NCBI GenBank assembly: GCA_934394595.1
Contig: CAKRRX010000062.1
Span: forward strand, 1 to 13,479
From: an uncultured Blautia sp.
GTDB taxonomy: Bacteria > Bacillota > Clostridia > Lachnospirales > Lachnospiraceae
DNA length: 13,479 nucleotides
Direction of reading: 5' to 3'
In this document: piece by piece, positions 1 through 6,666 of the stretch
Numbering within the stretch: position 1 is the stretch's first letter
Layout of the letters: every line of letters starts with the position of its first letter
Made by a program: the position numbers and the translations under genes
The notes under the pieces: model-generated
What the model saw: only the letters and a program-made list of their open reading frames with translations
Databases searched by the model: none
What the model was told of the DNA's origin: nothing

Positions 1-1092
1 TTTTTTTGTTTTTGAATAGAATGGTAAAGAAACTACTTCCATCTCTACTTTTCTGCCACGTACATCAGCGGCAAGCTTTGTTCCCACAGCAGAATATGCT
101 TTATCTATAAGTGCCATGGCGATTGGATATCCAAGATACGGTGCGTGAGTACCGGAAGTAGTCATGCCAACCTGTGTATCACCAGAGAAAACTGGCATGT
201 GTTCTCTAACAATACCTCTGCCGGTAATCTTCAGTCCTACACGTGTCCGTGTCGGTTCACTTGCCGCCAAAGCTTCTTTTCCGATAAATTCTTCTTTTGA
301 AAGCTTTACGCAGAAGCCAAGTCCGCTTTCCAGCGGTGTAACAGTTTCATCCATTTCATGCCCATATAAAGGCATACCTGCTTCCAGCCGCAGTGTGTCG
401 CGGGCTCCAAGCCCACAACAGATCAATCCTTCTTCTTTTCCTGTCTCCAGAAGAAGCTCCCACATAGCAGCTGCATCTTCGGCAGCAAGATAAAGTTCAT
501 ATCCTGCTGATCCGGTATATCCGGTCTTGGAAACTATGCAGCGCATACCACCGATGGTACGATCAAAACAGGCGCTATAATATTTTACCGGAAATTCGTC
601 TTCCGGAAGAAGTTTTTTCAGAATCTCATGGGCTTTTGGCCCCTGCACAGCAATCTGGGCAACAGAATCGGAAATGTCTTTAAGTGTAGCTCCTTCAACA
701 TCCTGCTCATGAGCTTTCATCCATGCGAAGTCCTTATCCTTGTTGGCTGCATTTACTACGATAAAATAATGTTCATCTCTGACCTTATAAACGATCAGAT
801 CATCTACACAATTACCATTTTCATAGCACATAAGACTGTATCTGGCCTGACCGTCATACATATTTGTGAAATCATTGGTCAGCAGATGGTTAAGCAGCTT
901 CAGCGCACCGGGACCTTCACAAAGGATCTCTCCCATATGAGATACATCAAAGAGACCGCAGGATTCCCGAACAGCCATATGTTCAGCAATCACACCAGTC
1001 TGGTACTGGACAGGGAGAAGATATCCTGCAAAAGGAACAATCTTGCCTCCGTGTGCCTCATGGGTTGCGTAGAGCGGGGTTGTTTTTTCCAT
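1..1092 (-). CDS. gcvT: Glycine cleavage system T protein (aminomethyltransferase), 3' end off window
   Basis: Reading leftward from ATG at 1092, the frame stays open for 364 codons to the window edge. Family members are about 360-370 residues, so only the last few codons are missing. The protein takes the aminomethyl group from lipoyl-GcvH and passes it to tetrahydrofolate, giving 5,10-methylene-THF and ammonia, in the cytoplasm. Visible family features are an N-terminal FAGYLLPVQY, HMAVRESCGLFDVSHMGE at about residues 38-55, the conserved CVDDLIVYK with the catalytic-region Asp pair near residues 97-98, SKTGYTGSAGYELYL, and the C-terminal-domain segment TPLESGLGFCVKL. An AAGGAGGA ribosome binding site at 1101-1108 sits 8 nt before the ATG. 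It is the first gene after a glycine riboswitch, so gcvH/gcvP genes probably follow beyond the left edge. The function call is secure; the partners are inferred. Confidence 0.96.
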   Translation of the reverse strand, partial: MEKTTPLYATHEAHGGKIVPFAGYLLPVQYQTGVIAEHMAVRESCGLFDVSHMGEILCEGPGALKLLNHLLTNDFTNMYDGQARYSLMCYENGNCVDDLIVYKVRDEHYFIVVNAANKDKDFAWMKAHEQDVEGATLKDISDSVAQIAVQGPKAHEILKKLLPEDEFPVKYYSACFDRTIGGMRCIVSKTGYTGSAGYELYLAAEDAAAMWELLLETGKEEGLICCGLGARDTLRLEAGMPLYGHEMDETVTPLESGLGFCVKLSKEEFIGKEALAASEPTRTRVGLKITGRGIVREHMPVFSGDTQVGMTTSGTHAPYLGYPIAMALIDKAYSAVGTKLAADVRGRKVEMEVVSLPFYSKTKK

Positions 1093-1148
1093 AGGTGTAT
1101 TCCTCCTTATCTGACATCAAAATGAAAAGCATAGAGATTGCGGGTAAC

Positions 1149-1188
1149 AAAAAAAGCGCAGAACAAATAAATCATTGTTCTGCGCTCT
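1149..1188 (-). terminator. Riboswitch-controlled intrinsic terminator before gcvT
   Basis: On the minus strand, a perfect 11-bp stem (arms 1175-1185 and 1156-1166, GCGCAGAACAA with its complement) and an 8-nt loop are followed by seven U (1149-1155). The stem can extend about 3 pairs (A-U, G-U, A-U) by pairing 1186-1188 with the start of the U tract. This takes bases from the 3' strand of the second aptamer's P1 helix (1185-1189). Termination and the folded aptamer are therefore expected to compete. Confidence 0.9.
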
Positions 1189-1340
1189 GTCATCTTAACC
1201 TGAAAGATTACCCGAAATTCTGTTATCGGTTGCTTCTTCGGTGCAACTCTACCGTTGCTTTCCAGAGTTTCGTCGGAAACTGGTCCTTTTGCCTGAGAGT
1301 TCTTCATCCCCTTCGGCGCACATTTCGTGTCTCTCCCAGT
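1185..1340 (-). promoter_or_regulatory. Tandem glycine riboswitch
   Basis: On the minus strand the leader shows the glycine riboswitch signatures in order. Aptamer I has GGGAGAGAC (1329-1337), CCGAAGGGG and CTCTCAGGCAAAAGGAC (around 1283-1300). Next comes the linker GACGAAACTCTGG. Aptamer II follows with ACCGAAGAAGCAA, CTTTCAGG and the closing GACAGAGC. The CTCTG (1263-1267) and CAGAG (1185-1189) segments form P1 of aptamer II. The family binds glycine, usually with two aptamers in tandem, and generally turns gcvT operons on when glycine is abundant. Its position directly before the terminator and gcvT fits that. The ON direction is inferred from the family. Confidence 0.95.
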
Positions 1341-1369
1341 TTCGTCATTCGATGTCTTAAATTACGCTT

Positions 1370-1398
1370 ATACTAGCATAATTTACTAAAAATGTCAA
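1370..1398 (-). promoter_or_regulatory. Promoter of the gcvT transcript
   Basis: The minus strand has a consensus -35 TTGACA (1393-1398), a 17-nt spacer and -10 TAGTAT (1370-1375), with an extended TG two bases before the -10 box. Transcription would begin near 1363, about 25 nt before the first riboswitch aptamer. Confidence 0.8.
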
Positions 1399-1472
1399 TG
1401 GAATATTTATATGTTTTATATATTTTTTCATTAATACTCATCATTTTCTTCCATGTTCTATAAAAATATACC

Positions 1473-1515
1473 AAAAAGTTCCGGTTTCTGAGCGCTCAAA
1501 CCCAAAAGCCGGAAC
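1473..1515 (-). terminator. Terminator of the thiamine uptake operon
   Basis: On the minus strand, GTTCCGG (1509-1515) pairs with CCGGAAC (1478-1484). Inner GTTT/AAAC arms and the palindrome GAGCGCTC lie in the loop region, and five U (1473-1477) follow. It lies about 85 nt beyond the stop of the ATPase gene. No other gene lies between 1399 and 1601. Confidence 0.75.
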
Positions 1516-1601
1516 CTGCCGGGATGTTTTATTCATCAACCTTATAACAAACTATTTTCAGCAAAACTATTTTAGCAATTAACCGACGTTTCCTGTCATA
1601 T

Positions 1602-2348
1602 CTACAGCTTACTGATAATCCGCCTCTTATATTCCAGAAACGCCTCTGACAGCGCAAAATCCTCTGCCCTTGGCTTCTTCTCCCTGATCACAATCTCTTC
1701 TCTGATCGTTCCCGGAGTTCCGTTCAGAATATAAATTCTGTCAGATAAAAGAATTGCTTCGTCAATGTCATGAGTGATAAACAAGGTAGACAGATCAATG
1801 TGCTGCATAATATCCAGGTACCATTTGTGTACACTTGCTTTTGTCAAAGTGTCCAACGCACTGAAGGGCTCATCCAGAAGGGCTACTCCATTGGAGCTTA
1901 AATAAGTTCGAAGCAAAGCCGCACGCTGGCGCATCCCCCCTGACAGCTGGCTTGGATACTGAAGCTGAGTACCTTCCAGCCCAAATTCTGCAAAAAGCGG
2001 ATTGGCCTTTTCCCTTGCTTCAGACTTTTTCATTCCCTTCAGCAACAGGGGAAGCGCCACATTGTCGATCACCTTCTTATGAGGAAGGAGAAGATCCTTC
2101 TGCAGCATGTAACTGATACTTCCGGGGGATGAGGTCACATCCTGATCTCTCAGATAAACCTTACCCTCATCCGGAGTGATAATACCGGAAAGTACATTAA
2201 ACAATGTGGTCTTTCCGGAACCGCTGACACCAAGAAGAGATACCAGCTCACCTTGCTCCAGATGAATGGAAATATCCTGGAGAACCTTTTTTTCACCATA
2301 TGTTTTTGAAATATGTTCTGCTCTTAAAATTACTTTACTCTGTGACAT
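1602..2348 (-). CDS. thiZ: ABC transporter ATP-binding protein, ThiZ/SsuB-like
   Basis: This 248-residue cytoplasmic ATPase is the usual size for the nitrate/taurine/thiamine-precursor importer family. All nucleotide-binding motifs are present: Walker A GVSGSGKT (40-47), Q-loop Gln83 in YMLQKD, signature LSGGMRQR (135-142), Walker B VALLDE with Asp159/Glu160, D-loop SALD, and switch His193 in FITHDIDEA. It should power uptake through the adjacent permease. It is the last gene of the unit, 84 nt after the binding-protein gene, with AAGGAA upstream of the ATG. Sequence alone cannot separate ThiZ from SsuB/TauB-type ATPases. The thiamine assignment comes from the TPP riboswitch and the ThiY-like neighbour. 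Confidence 0.88.
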   Translation of the reverse strand: MSQSKVILRAEHISKTYGEKKVLQDISIHLEQGELVSLLGVSGSGKTTLFNVLSGIITPDEGKVYLRDQDVTSSPGSISYMLQKDLLLPHKKVIDNVALPLLLKGMKKSEAREKANPLFAEFGLEGTQLQYPSQLSGGMRQRAALLRTYLSSNGVALLDEPFSALDTLTKASVHKWYLDIMQHIDLSTLFITHDIDEAILLSDRIYILNGTPGTIREEIVIREKKPRAEDFALSEAFLEYKRRIISKL

Positions 2349-2432
2349 TCTTTATTCCTTACATTACAAGCTTCCCAGATTTTTCCAAATCTTTCAAAAG
2401 CCCTCTGTTATAAATTGTCCGATACCAGTCCC

Positions 2433-3440
2433 TTACTGTGGCAGATAATCATTTGAAAATCCGATTCCTGTAAGGTCTTTATCGCAAAGCTGGTTCTCAT
2501 ACAACCATTTATAGAATGCATTCCATCTCTCAGGATCGATCACGCCCCAGCTGTCTGCATCGTCAATATATTTTGTGGAAAGAAATTCCTGGCTCTTCTT
2601 AACAAGCTCTTCTGCATCCTTCAGAGATCCTGTGTTGTCGCCATCAATAAGGAGCTGCGCTGCTTCATCCGGATTCTCTGCTGCATACTCATAGCCCTTT
2701 GCAGTCGCCTCCATAAATGCCTTTGCCTGATCCGGATTTGACTCAAGATAATCATTGTTTGCAATGATCACCGGTGTGTAATAATCAAATACAGGGTTGA
2801 TGTCAGAGAATGCAAAGTAATCGCAGTCTACACCTTCCACCTCAGCATTGATTCCACCCCACCCCTGGAATACCCAGATCGCATCTGTCTGGTTTGCAGC
2901 AAGTGCTGCCGGCTCATCTGTGATGTCATTTGGAATCAGGGTAACCTGGCTGAAATCTCCGCCATCACCATTTACAACATTTTCCAGCATAGCAAGCTCA
3001 ATAGGAGAATCCCATGTGGAATAGGTTTTTCCGGTAAGTCCGGCTGGTGTGTCAATTCCGTCTCCTGCTCTTGACATGATTCCGGAAGTATTGTGCTGAA
3101 TGATTCCTGCAACTGCTGTGATTCCAAGAGGCTCGTCAAGTGCAAGGGAAGCTGCCATAGTATCCTGTGCCTCAATTGCAAACTGTGCCTGACCTGCCGC
3201 ACACATAAGAGCTGCACCATTTTCCGGAGGCTGAACGATTTCCACGTCAAGACCAGCTTCTTCATAGTAGCCCTTTGCCTGCGCTACATAAAGTCCGGTA
3301 TGGTTAGTATTTGGGGTCCAGTCAAGACAGAAAGTAATTTTCTCCTGTGCCCCATCTTCTGCGTATACACCTGTAGGTACTGCAAACACCATAGCTGCCG
3401 CTGCAACCGGTGCGATATATTTTTTCAGATTCTTATTCAT
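2433..3440 (-). CDS. thiY: ABC transporter substrate-binding protein, ThiY/THI5-like (NMT1 family)
   Basis: This 335-residue extracytoplasmic binding protein probably captures a thiamine pyrimidine precursor (HMP or formylaminopyrimidine) for the ThiX/ThiZ importer. After the signal sequence it opens with FCLDWTPNTNHTGLYVA (about 37-53), a hallmark of the ThiY/THI5-like branch, followed by KGYYEEAGLDVEIV. Residues 1-27 form a signal peptide: Lys-rich start, Ala/Val core and VYA just before residue 28. There is no lipobox cysteine; the first Cys is residue 38, inside the mature domain. That is unusual for a monoderm binding protein. The ATG at 3440 overlaps the permease stop by 8 nt, which suggests translational coupling. 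The exact ligand is inferred from family and riboswitch. Confidence 0.88.
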   Translation of the reverse strand: MNKNLKKYIAPVAAAAMVFAVPTGVYAEDGAQEKITFCLDWTPNTNHTGLYVAQAKGYYEEAGLDVEIVQPPENGAALMCAAGQAQFAIEAQDTMAASLALDEPLGITAVAGIIQHNTSGIMSRAGDGIDTPAGLTGKTYSTWDSPIELAMLENVVNGDGGDFSQVTLIPNDITDEPAALAANQTDAIWVFQGWGGINAEVEGVDCDYFAFSDINPVFDYYTPVIIANNDYLESNPDQAKAFMEATAKGYEYAAENPDEAAQLLIDGDNTGSLKDAEELVKKSQEFLSTKYIDDADSWGVIDPERWNAFYKWLYENQLCDKDLTGIGFSNDYLPQ

Positions 3441-4227
3441 GATTTTTCTCCTTTTCTACCTGCAGCCATGGCATTGTGATCCTGCTTACAATATTTACTG
3501 CCAAAAGAAGCAGCAAGCTGATGATCACAATGAAAATAATAACTGCAAACATTTTATCAAAAGCATATGCCTTTTTTACACGTGTCATGTAAACACCAAG
3601 TCCGTTAAATCCCCCCAGCCACTCAGAAACAACTGCACCGACCACTGCATAGGAAGCAGATATTTTCAGTCCTGAGAAAAAATGGGGCAAAGCGCCTGGA
3701 AATTTTACATGGCGGAAAATCTGTGCCCTGCTGGCCCCCATCGCCTTCATCAGACGGAGAGCATCCGAATCCACACTTTTGTACCCATCCAGAAGTCCGA
3801 TGGTGATGGGAAAAAAGGTAGTGAGCACAACCAGTGTGATCTTTGGTGCCATTCCAAATCCCATCCACAGCACCAGGATCGGAGCAATTGCAATTGTAGG
3901 AATGGTCTGGGTAATGATCATAATCGGATAAAAGGCCTGATCCATTACGCGAAAACGATCCATCACAGTTGCAAATACAAACGCCAGTGCAATTCCGATA
4001 AGGAGTCCATAGAAAGACTCCAGAAGGGTAAATTTTGCATGGAACAATATGGTGGACAGATCTCCCACCAGAGCTTTTACCACTGCTACTGGGGATGGAA
4101 GCATATAAGAAGGAACGATACCGGTTATGCTTACCAGTTCCCAGCCCAGCAGGATAACGGCCATGGCAATGATCGGTGGGATCTTACTGGTGATGTTTGG
4201 TAACTTTCTTTTCAATGGTAAGCACAT
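3433..4227 (-). CDS. thiX: ABC transporter permease, ThiX/SsuC-like
   Basis: This 264-residue inner-membrane permease of the binding-protein-dependent family has roughly six hydrophobic segments, including PPIIAMAVILLGWELV (about 17-32), LLIGIALAFVFATV, IMIITQTIPTIAIAPILVLW, LVVLTTFFPITIGLL and a C-terminal VIIFIVIISLLLLLAV. The cytoplasmic EAA-type loop that contacts the ATPase is seen as LMKAMGASRAQIFRHVKFPGALP-like sequence near residues 150-172. The ATG at 4227 lies inside the previous gene, giving a 44-nt overlap. A purine-rich AGAAGGGG directly abuts the ATG, which is tight. A later in-frame ATG near residue 22 would cut into the first membrane segment, so the upstream start is preferred. 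Substrate specificity comes from the neighbours. Confidence 0.88.
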   Translation of the reverse strand: MCLPLKRKLPNITSKIPPIIAMAVILLGWELVSITGIVPSYMLPSPVAVVKALVGDLSTILFHAKFTLLESFYGLLIGIALAFVFATVMDRFRVMDQAFYPIMIITQTIPTIAIAPILVLWMGFGMAPKITLVVLTTFFPITIGLLDGYKSVDSDALRLMKAMGASRAQIFRHVKFPGALPHFFSGLKISASYAVVGAVVSEWLGGFNGLGVYMTRVKKAYAFDKMFAVIIFIVIISLLLLLAVNIVSRITMPWLQVEKEKNHE

Positions 4228-4480
4228 CCCCTTCTGGTTTGTAAGAGATCTTCACATATACGCTCATAGCCTTGCAGCCTGCGCGCTGTGCTACATGCTG
4301 ACACTCTTTTACAATGTCCATCAGCTGATCATAGTCACCCTCGATGGTTGTCTCAAATGGTCCTACATAATAGTTCAGTCCTGTGGATTTGATGTAGTCG
4401 ATCACCTCGTCTACAATACGGATTACTTCCTCTTCTTCCTGTACATTTGGCAATACCTGGATTGCTACACTTGCGTTCAT
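4184..4480 (-). CDS. MTH1187/YkoF-family thiamine-binding protein
   Basis: This small 98-residue cytoplasmic protein of the MTH1187 (former DUF77) group is related to the thiamine-binding YkoF domain. Visible features are the N-terminal strand VAIQVLPN, a helix IRIVDEVIDYIKSTG, the family hallmark GPFETTIEGD (about 41-50), and a second strand MSVYVKISYKP. Such proteins bind thiamine or its pyrimidine part and often lie in thiamine transport operons; their exact role is not settled. It is the first gene after the TPP riboswitch, has AGGAGG (4489-4494) 8 nt before the ATG, and its 3' end overlaps the permease gene by 44 nt. The family call is firm; a role as ligand acceptor or sensor for the transporter is inference. 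Confidence 0.85.
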   Translation of the reverse strand: MNASVAIQVLPNVQEEEEVIRIVDEVIDYIKSTGLNYYVGPFETTIEGDYDQLMDIVKECQHVAQRAGCKAMSVYVKISYKPEGDVLTIEKKVTKHHQ

Positions 4481-4581
4481 TTTCTTTTCCTCCTGATTTT
4501 ATCATTTGCCCGGAAAAATTGCCGGAGCCTTCAAAACCGAATAAGAACCGTCTCTTTTGAATCTGCATTTTCCGAAAAAGG

Positions 4582-4612
4582 AAAAGAGCATCTGCTGGTG
4601 GCGCAGATGCTC
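4582..4612 (-). terminator. Intrinsic terminator of the TPP riboswitch
   Basis: On the minus strand, GAGCATCTGC (4603-4612) pairs perfectly with GCAGATGCTC (4586-4595) around a 7-nt loop, followed by UUUU, CC and a second run of U. It lies about 20 nt downstream of the TPP aptamer and before the first thi gene. It is the expected attenuation element used when TPP is bound. It may also end transcripts reading in from the upstream transglutaminase gene. Confidence 0.85.
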
Positions 4613-4631
4613 AAAAAATACAACTTTAAAC

Positions 4632-4714
4632 ACTTCCTACGCTGGCATGATCCAACAGGTTAAAAGGGTCTAAGGACTACCTTACTCTCAGCTTCTCACT
4701 CGAAACTCCCCTGG
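4632..4714 (-). promoter_or_regulatory. TPP riboswitch (THI box)
   Basis: On the minus strand the conserved THI-box elements occur in order: CAGGGG at the 5' side, GAAGCTGAGAG containing the invariant CTGAGA (4686-4691), GACCC, AACCTG, GGATCATGCCAGCG and GTAGGAAG at the 3' side. It matches the consensus CTGAGA ... ACCC ... ACCTGA ... GGRTARTRCCRGCGTAGG with small changes. The family binds thiamine pyrophosphate and normally lowers expression when the cofactor is plentiful. It is followed by a terminator and the thiamine transport genes, so transcriptional OFF control is expected. Confidence 0.96.
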
Positions 4715-4737
4715 TTTTTATTCAGATTTCGTTGGTA

Positions 4738-4766
4738 ATTATAATACACTTTCAAGATGATTACAA
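4738..4766 (-). promoter_or_regulatory. Promoter of the thiamine uptake operon
   Basis: The minus strand has -35 TTGTAA (4761-4766), a 17-nt spacer and a perfect -10 TATAAT (4738-4743). Transcription would begin near 4731, about 17 nt before the TPP aptamer. The -35 box begins only two bases after the stop codon of the preceding gene. Confidence 0.8.
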
Positions 4767-4768
4767 GA

Positions 4769-6070
4769 CTATTTTTTCTTATAATCCGTCTTGCTGCATT
4801 TTGGCAGTCCCTTGGTATTCCATCTCATTCCCATATTCTGCCAGCTCTTGTAGCCAAAAAGGAATGCTCCGCTCTGAGCATCCAGAACATACCATTTTCC
4901 TCCGATTTTCACCTCATTCCACTGGTGACTTGGATTGATGGCTTTGGAATTTGCATGCACATAATAGCAGGGAACTCCAATGGCATCACACAGAGCCTTC
5001 ATAGCTCTTGCATAGCCGGAACACTGGGCTTCCCCGTACACAAGTGCTCCCCATGCTGTATTGGCATTATTATACTGCCATCCCTTCATTGCATAAATAC
5101 AGTTGCTGCGAAGGTAATTGTAGGCTGCCAGGACTTTCTGGTAATCGCTCATTCCGGCGGTGATATAATTACTCTTAAAGCTCTGTACTACCCGCTTCAC
5201 CTGCAAAAGCTCGTTACTTCCAAGATATGGTCCATAAACACTGCCAGGGGAATAATTTCCCTTTACAGAAGGAGCTTTCAGACTTACCTTCTGTACTTTT
5301 GCAAAACTGCTATAGCAGGTCTTTCCTCCGACCTTACTGTATGCGCGCACCTTATACTGATAGGTTTTTCCTTTTTTTACTTTTTTATCTGTATAAGTAT
5401 ACGTCTTTCCTTTTTTAATGGTCTTTATTTTTTTCCATTTTCCACTGTCCTTACGGTAAATCTGATATCCCTGCGCCTTTTCACAGGGATACCATTTCAG
5501 CTTTACTGTCTTTCCATCTGTGGTGCAGCACTTGACCAGATCCGGTATCTCCAGCTTCGTCTGTGCGGATACAACATTGGAGCTGATCTGGGAGCCGTAA
5601 GCCACCCCTTCTGTAACCACCTTGTAATAGTAAGTGTGTCCCAGACTTCCGCTGTGATCCATCAGAATTACATCTACATTTTCTTCTGCATGAGGATTTT
5701 TACTGTATGCGTAGATTACGCCGCTCTTTCCTTTCTGACACCAGTAATCCGAACTGCCGGATTTCCACCATCCGCTGGAATAGCTCACCGTATCTATTTT
5801 GTGGAAAACGCCGCCCCGTGACGGATCCGAATCAGCCCGGTATACATCATAGCTGCAAATATACGTGTCCAAAACTGCATCAATTTCTACCTGGGTAGCA
5901 CTTAATCCCTGGGCAGATTTCAATTCCAGCACATATTCTTCGTAATCTTCATCATATTCAGCATGTACCTGAGTAATCCCCACTGTCCAGATCAAACCCA
6001 AAAACAACAGAAACAAAAACAGCTTATTACTAAAACATGATTTTACAGTCTGTATTCTTTCCTTTTCCAT
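4769..6070 (-). CDS. Secreted transglutaminase-like protein with fibronectin-III-like domains
   Basis: This 433-residue exported protein starts at ATG 6070, with AAGGAGA 8 nt upstream. A GTG at 6076 is in frame but sits only 2 nt from the same site. Residues 1-37 form a signal peptide with core LFLFLLFLGLIWTVGI and QVHA before the likely cut. Two fibronectin-III-like units follow: a diverged one (about 45-168, SYDVYRAD ... HTYYYKVV) and a clear one (about 175-265, GYQIYRKD ... YQYKVRAYS), the latter very Lys-rich. The C-terminal transglutaminase-core fold carries the papain-like triad Cys350 in AQCSGYARA, His382 in HQWNEV and Asp397 in YVLDA. The family includes peptidases and cross-linkers acting at the cell surface; the substrate here is unknown. 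It ends just before the thi promoter and no terminator of its own is visible. Confidence 0.82.
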   Translation of the reverse strand: MEKERIQTVKSCFSNKLFLFLLFLGLIWTVGITQVHAEYDEDYEEYVLELKSAQGLSATQVEIDAVLDTYICSYDVYRADSDPSRGGVFHKIDTVSYSSGWWKSGSSDYWCQKGKSGVIYAYSKNPHAEENVDVILMDHSGSLGHTYYYKVVTEGVAYGSQISSNVVSAQTKLEIPDLVKCCTTDGKTVKLKWYPCEKAQGYQIYRKDSGKWKKIKTIKKGKTYTYTDKKVKKGKTYQYKVRAYSKVGGKTCYSSFAKVQKVSLKAPSVKGNYSPGSVYGPYLGSNELLQVKRVVQSFKSNYITAGMSDYQKVLAAYNYLRSNCIYAMKGWQYNNANTAWGALVYGEAQCSGYARAMKALCDAIGVPCYYVHANSKAINPSHQWNEVKIGGKWYVLDAQSGAFLFGYKSWQNMGMRWNTKGLPKCSKTDYKKK

Positions 6071-6123
6071 AGCCACACTCTCCTTCTTTCACAGAAATCT
6101 CCTACGCATACCCCAAGAAATCA

Positions 6124-6630
6124 TTACACTTCTGCAAACGCCGCCTTAATGCTGTCATAATGAAGAAATTTTCCCTCTGCTGCAAATTCCCGGATCTGAT
6201 CTGGCGTCGCAAACATATGTCCATCCGTTTCTTCTTCCTGCAGATGAAGATCTTCCTCCTTTACATCCATCACAAAGCGATAGACATCCACAAAGTAATT
6301 GTCTCCTTCTCCCGGATTTTCCCTTTTGTAGGTGAAAAGATAGCCCCCTTGTGCTTTACTCACATCAAGACCAGTCTCTTCTTTTACTTCCCTGAGAACT
6401 GCATCATAAGAGGATTCCCCTGCCTGGGCTGCCCCACCGGAAACTTCCCACCAGCCCGGGGCCCAGGCTTTTGTCATCACTCGCTTAGTGATAAGATATG
6501 TGCCATCTGATCTTGCCACAACACCAAGGACTGTGAGATGATATTCTCCATCCTTTAAACACCAGTCATTTCGTTTCATGGTACGTCCTGTGGGTCTTTT
6601 GTTGATATCGTAAATATCCCAATATTCCAT
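6124..6630 (-). CDS. NUDIX hydrolase, substrate unknown
   Basis: This 168-residue cytoplasmic NUDIX hydrolase would cleave a nucleoside-diphosphate-linked or similar diphosphate substrate with Mg2+. The Nudix box is complete: Gly66, five residues, Glu72, seven residues, then REVKEETGL (80-88). The N-terminus (YWDIYDINKRPTGRTMKR) resembles the IPP-isomerase-like/YfcD branch, in which a WDxYD-type start and THxRP/TGR-type segment precede the fold. It lacks the isomerase catalytic context I would need to call Idi. The ATG at 6630 has AGGAG about 10 nt upstream. It is 36 nt after the AAA+ gene and 53 nt before the transglutaminase gene, all in the same direction. The family call is certain; the substrate cannot be read from sequence. 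Confidence 0.9.
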   Translation of the reverse strand: MEYWDIYDINKRPTGRTMKRNDWCLKDGEYHLTVLGVVARSDGTYLITKRVMTKAWAPGWWEVSGGAAQAGESSYDAVLREVKEETGLDVSKAQGGYLFTYKRENPGEGDNYFVDVYRFVMDVKEEDLHLQEEETDGHMFATPDQIREFAAEGKFLHYDSIKAAFAEV

Positions 6631-6666
6631 AATTCTTTTACTCCTGTTATGCTGTCTCTGTTTTCT

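Noticed and set aside
1107..1307. A 66-codon minus-strand frame in the gcvT leader
   Set aside because: It is made of the glycine riboswitch and terminator, with no independent ribosome binding site or protein signature.
628..1376. Plus-strand frames opposite gcvT and its riboswitch
   Set aside because: The minus-strand gcvT reading and the glycine riboswitch explain this sequence fully.
4757..5821. A 354-codon open frame on the plus strand
   Set aside because: It lies opposite the transglutaminase-like gene, has no family motif and no good ribosome binding site, and its Cys/Ser/Leu-rich content is typical of an antisense shadow.
6124..6630. Isopentenyl-diphosphate isomerase (idi)
   Set aside because: The N-terminus resembles that branch, but I cannot see the isomerase-specific catalytic Cys/Glu context. 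Only the NUDIX family is supported.
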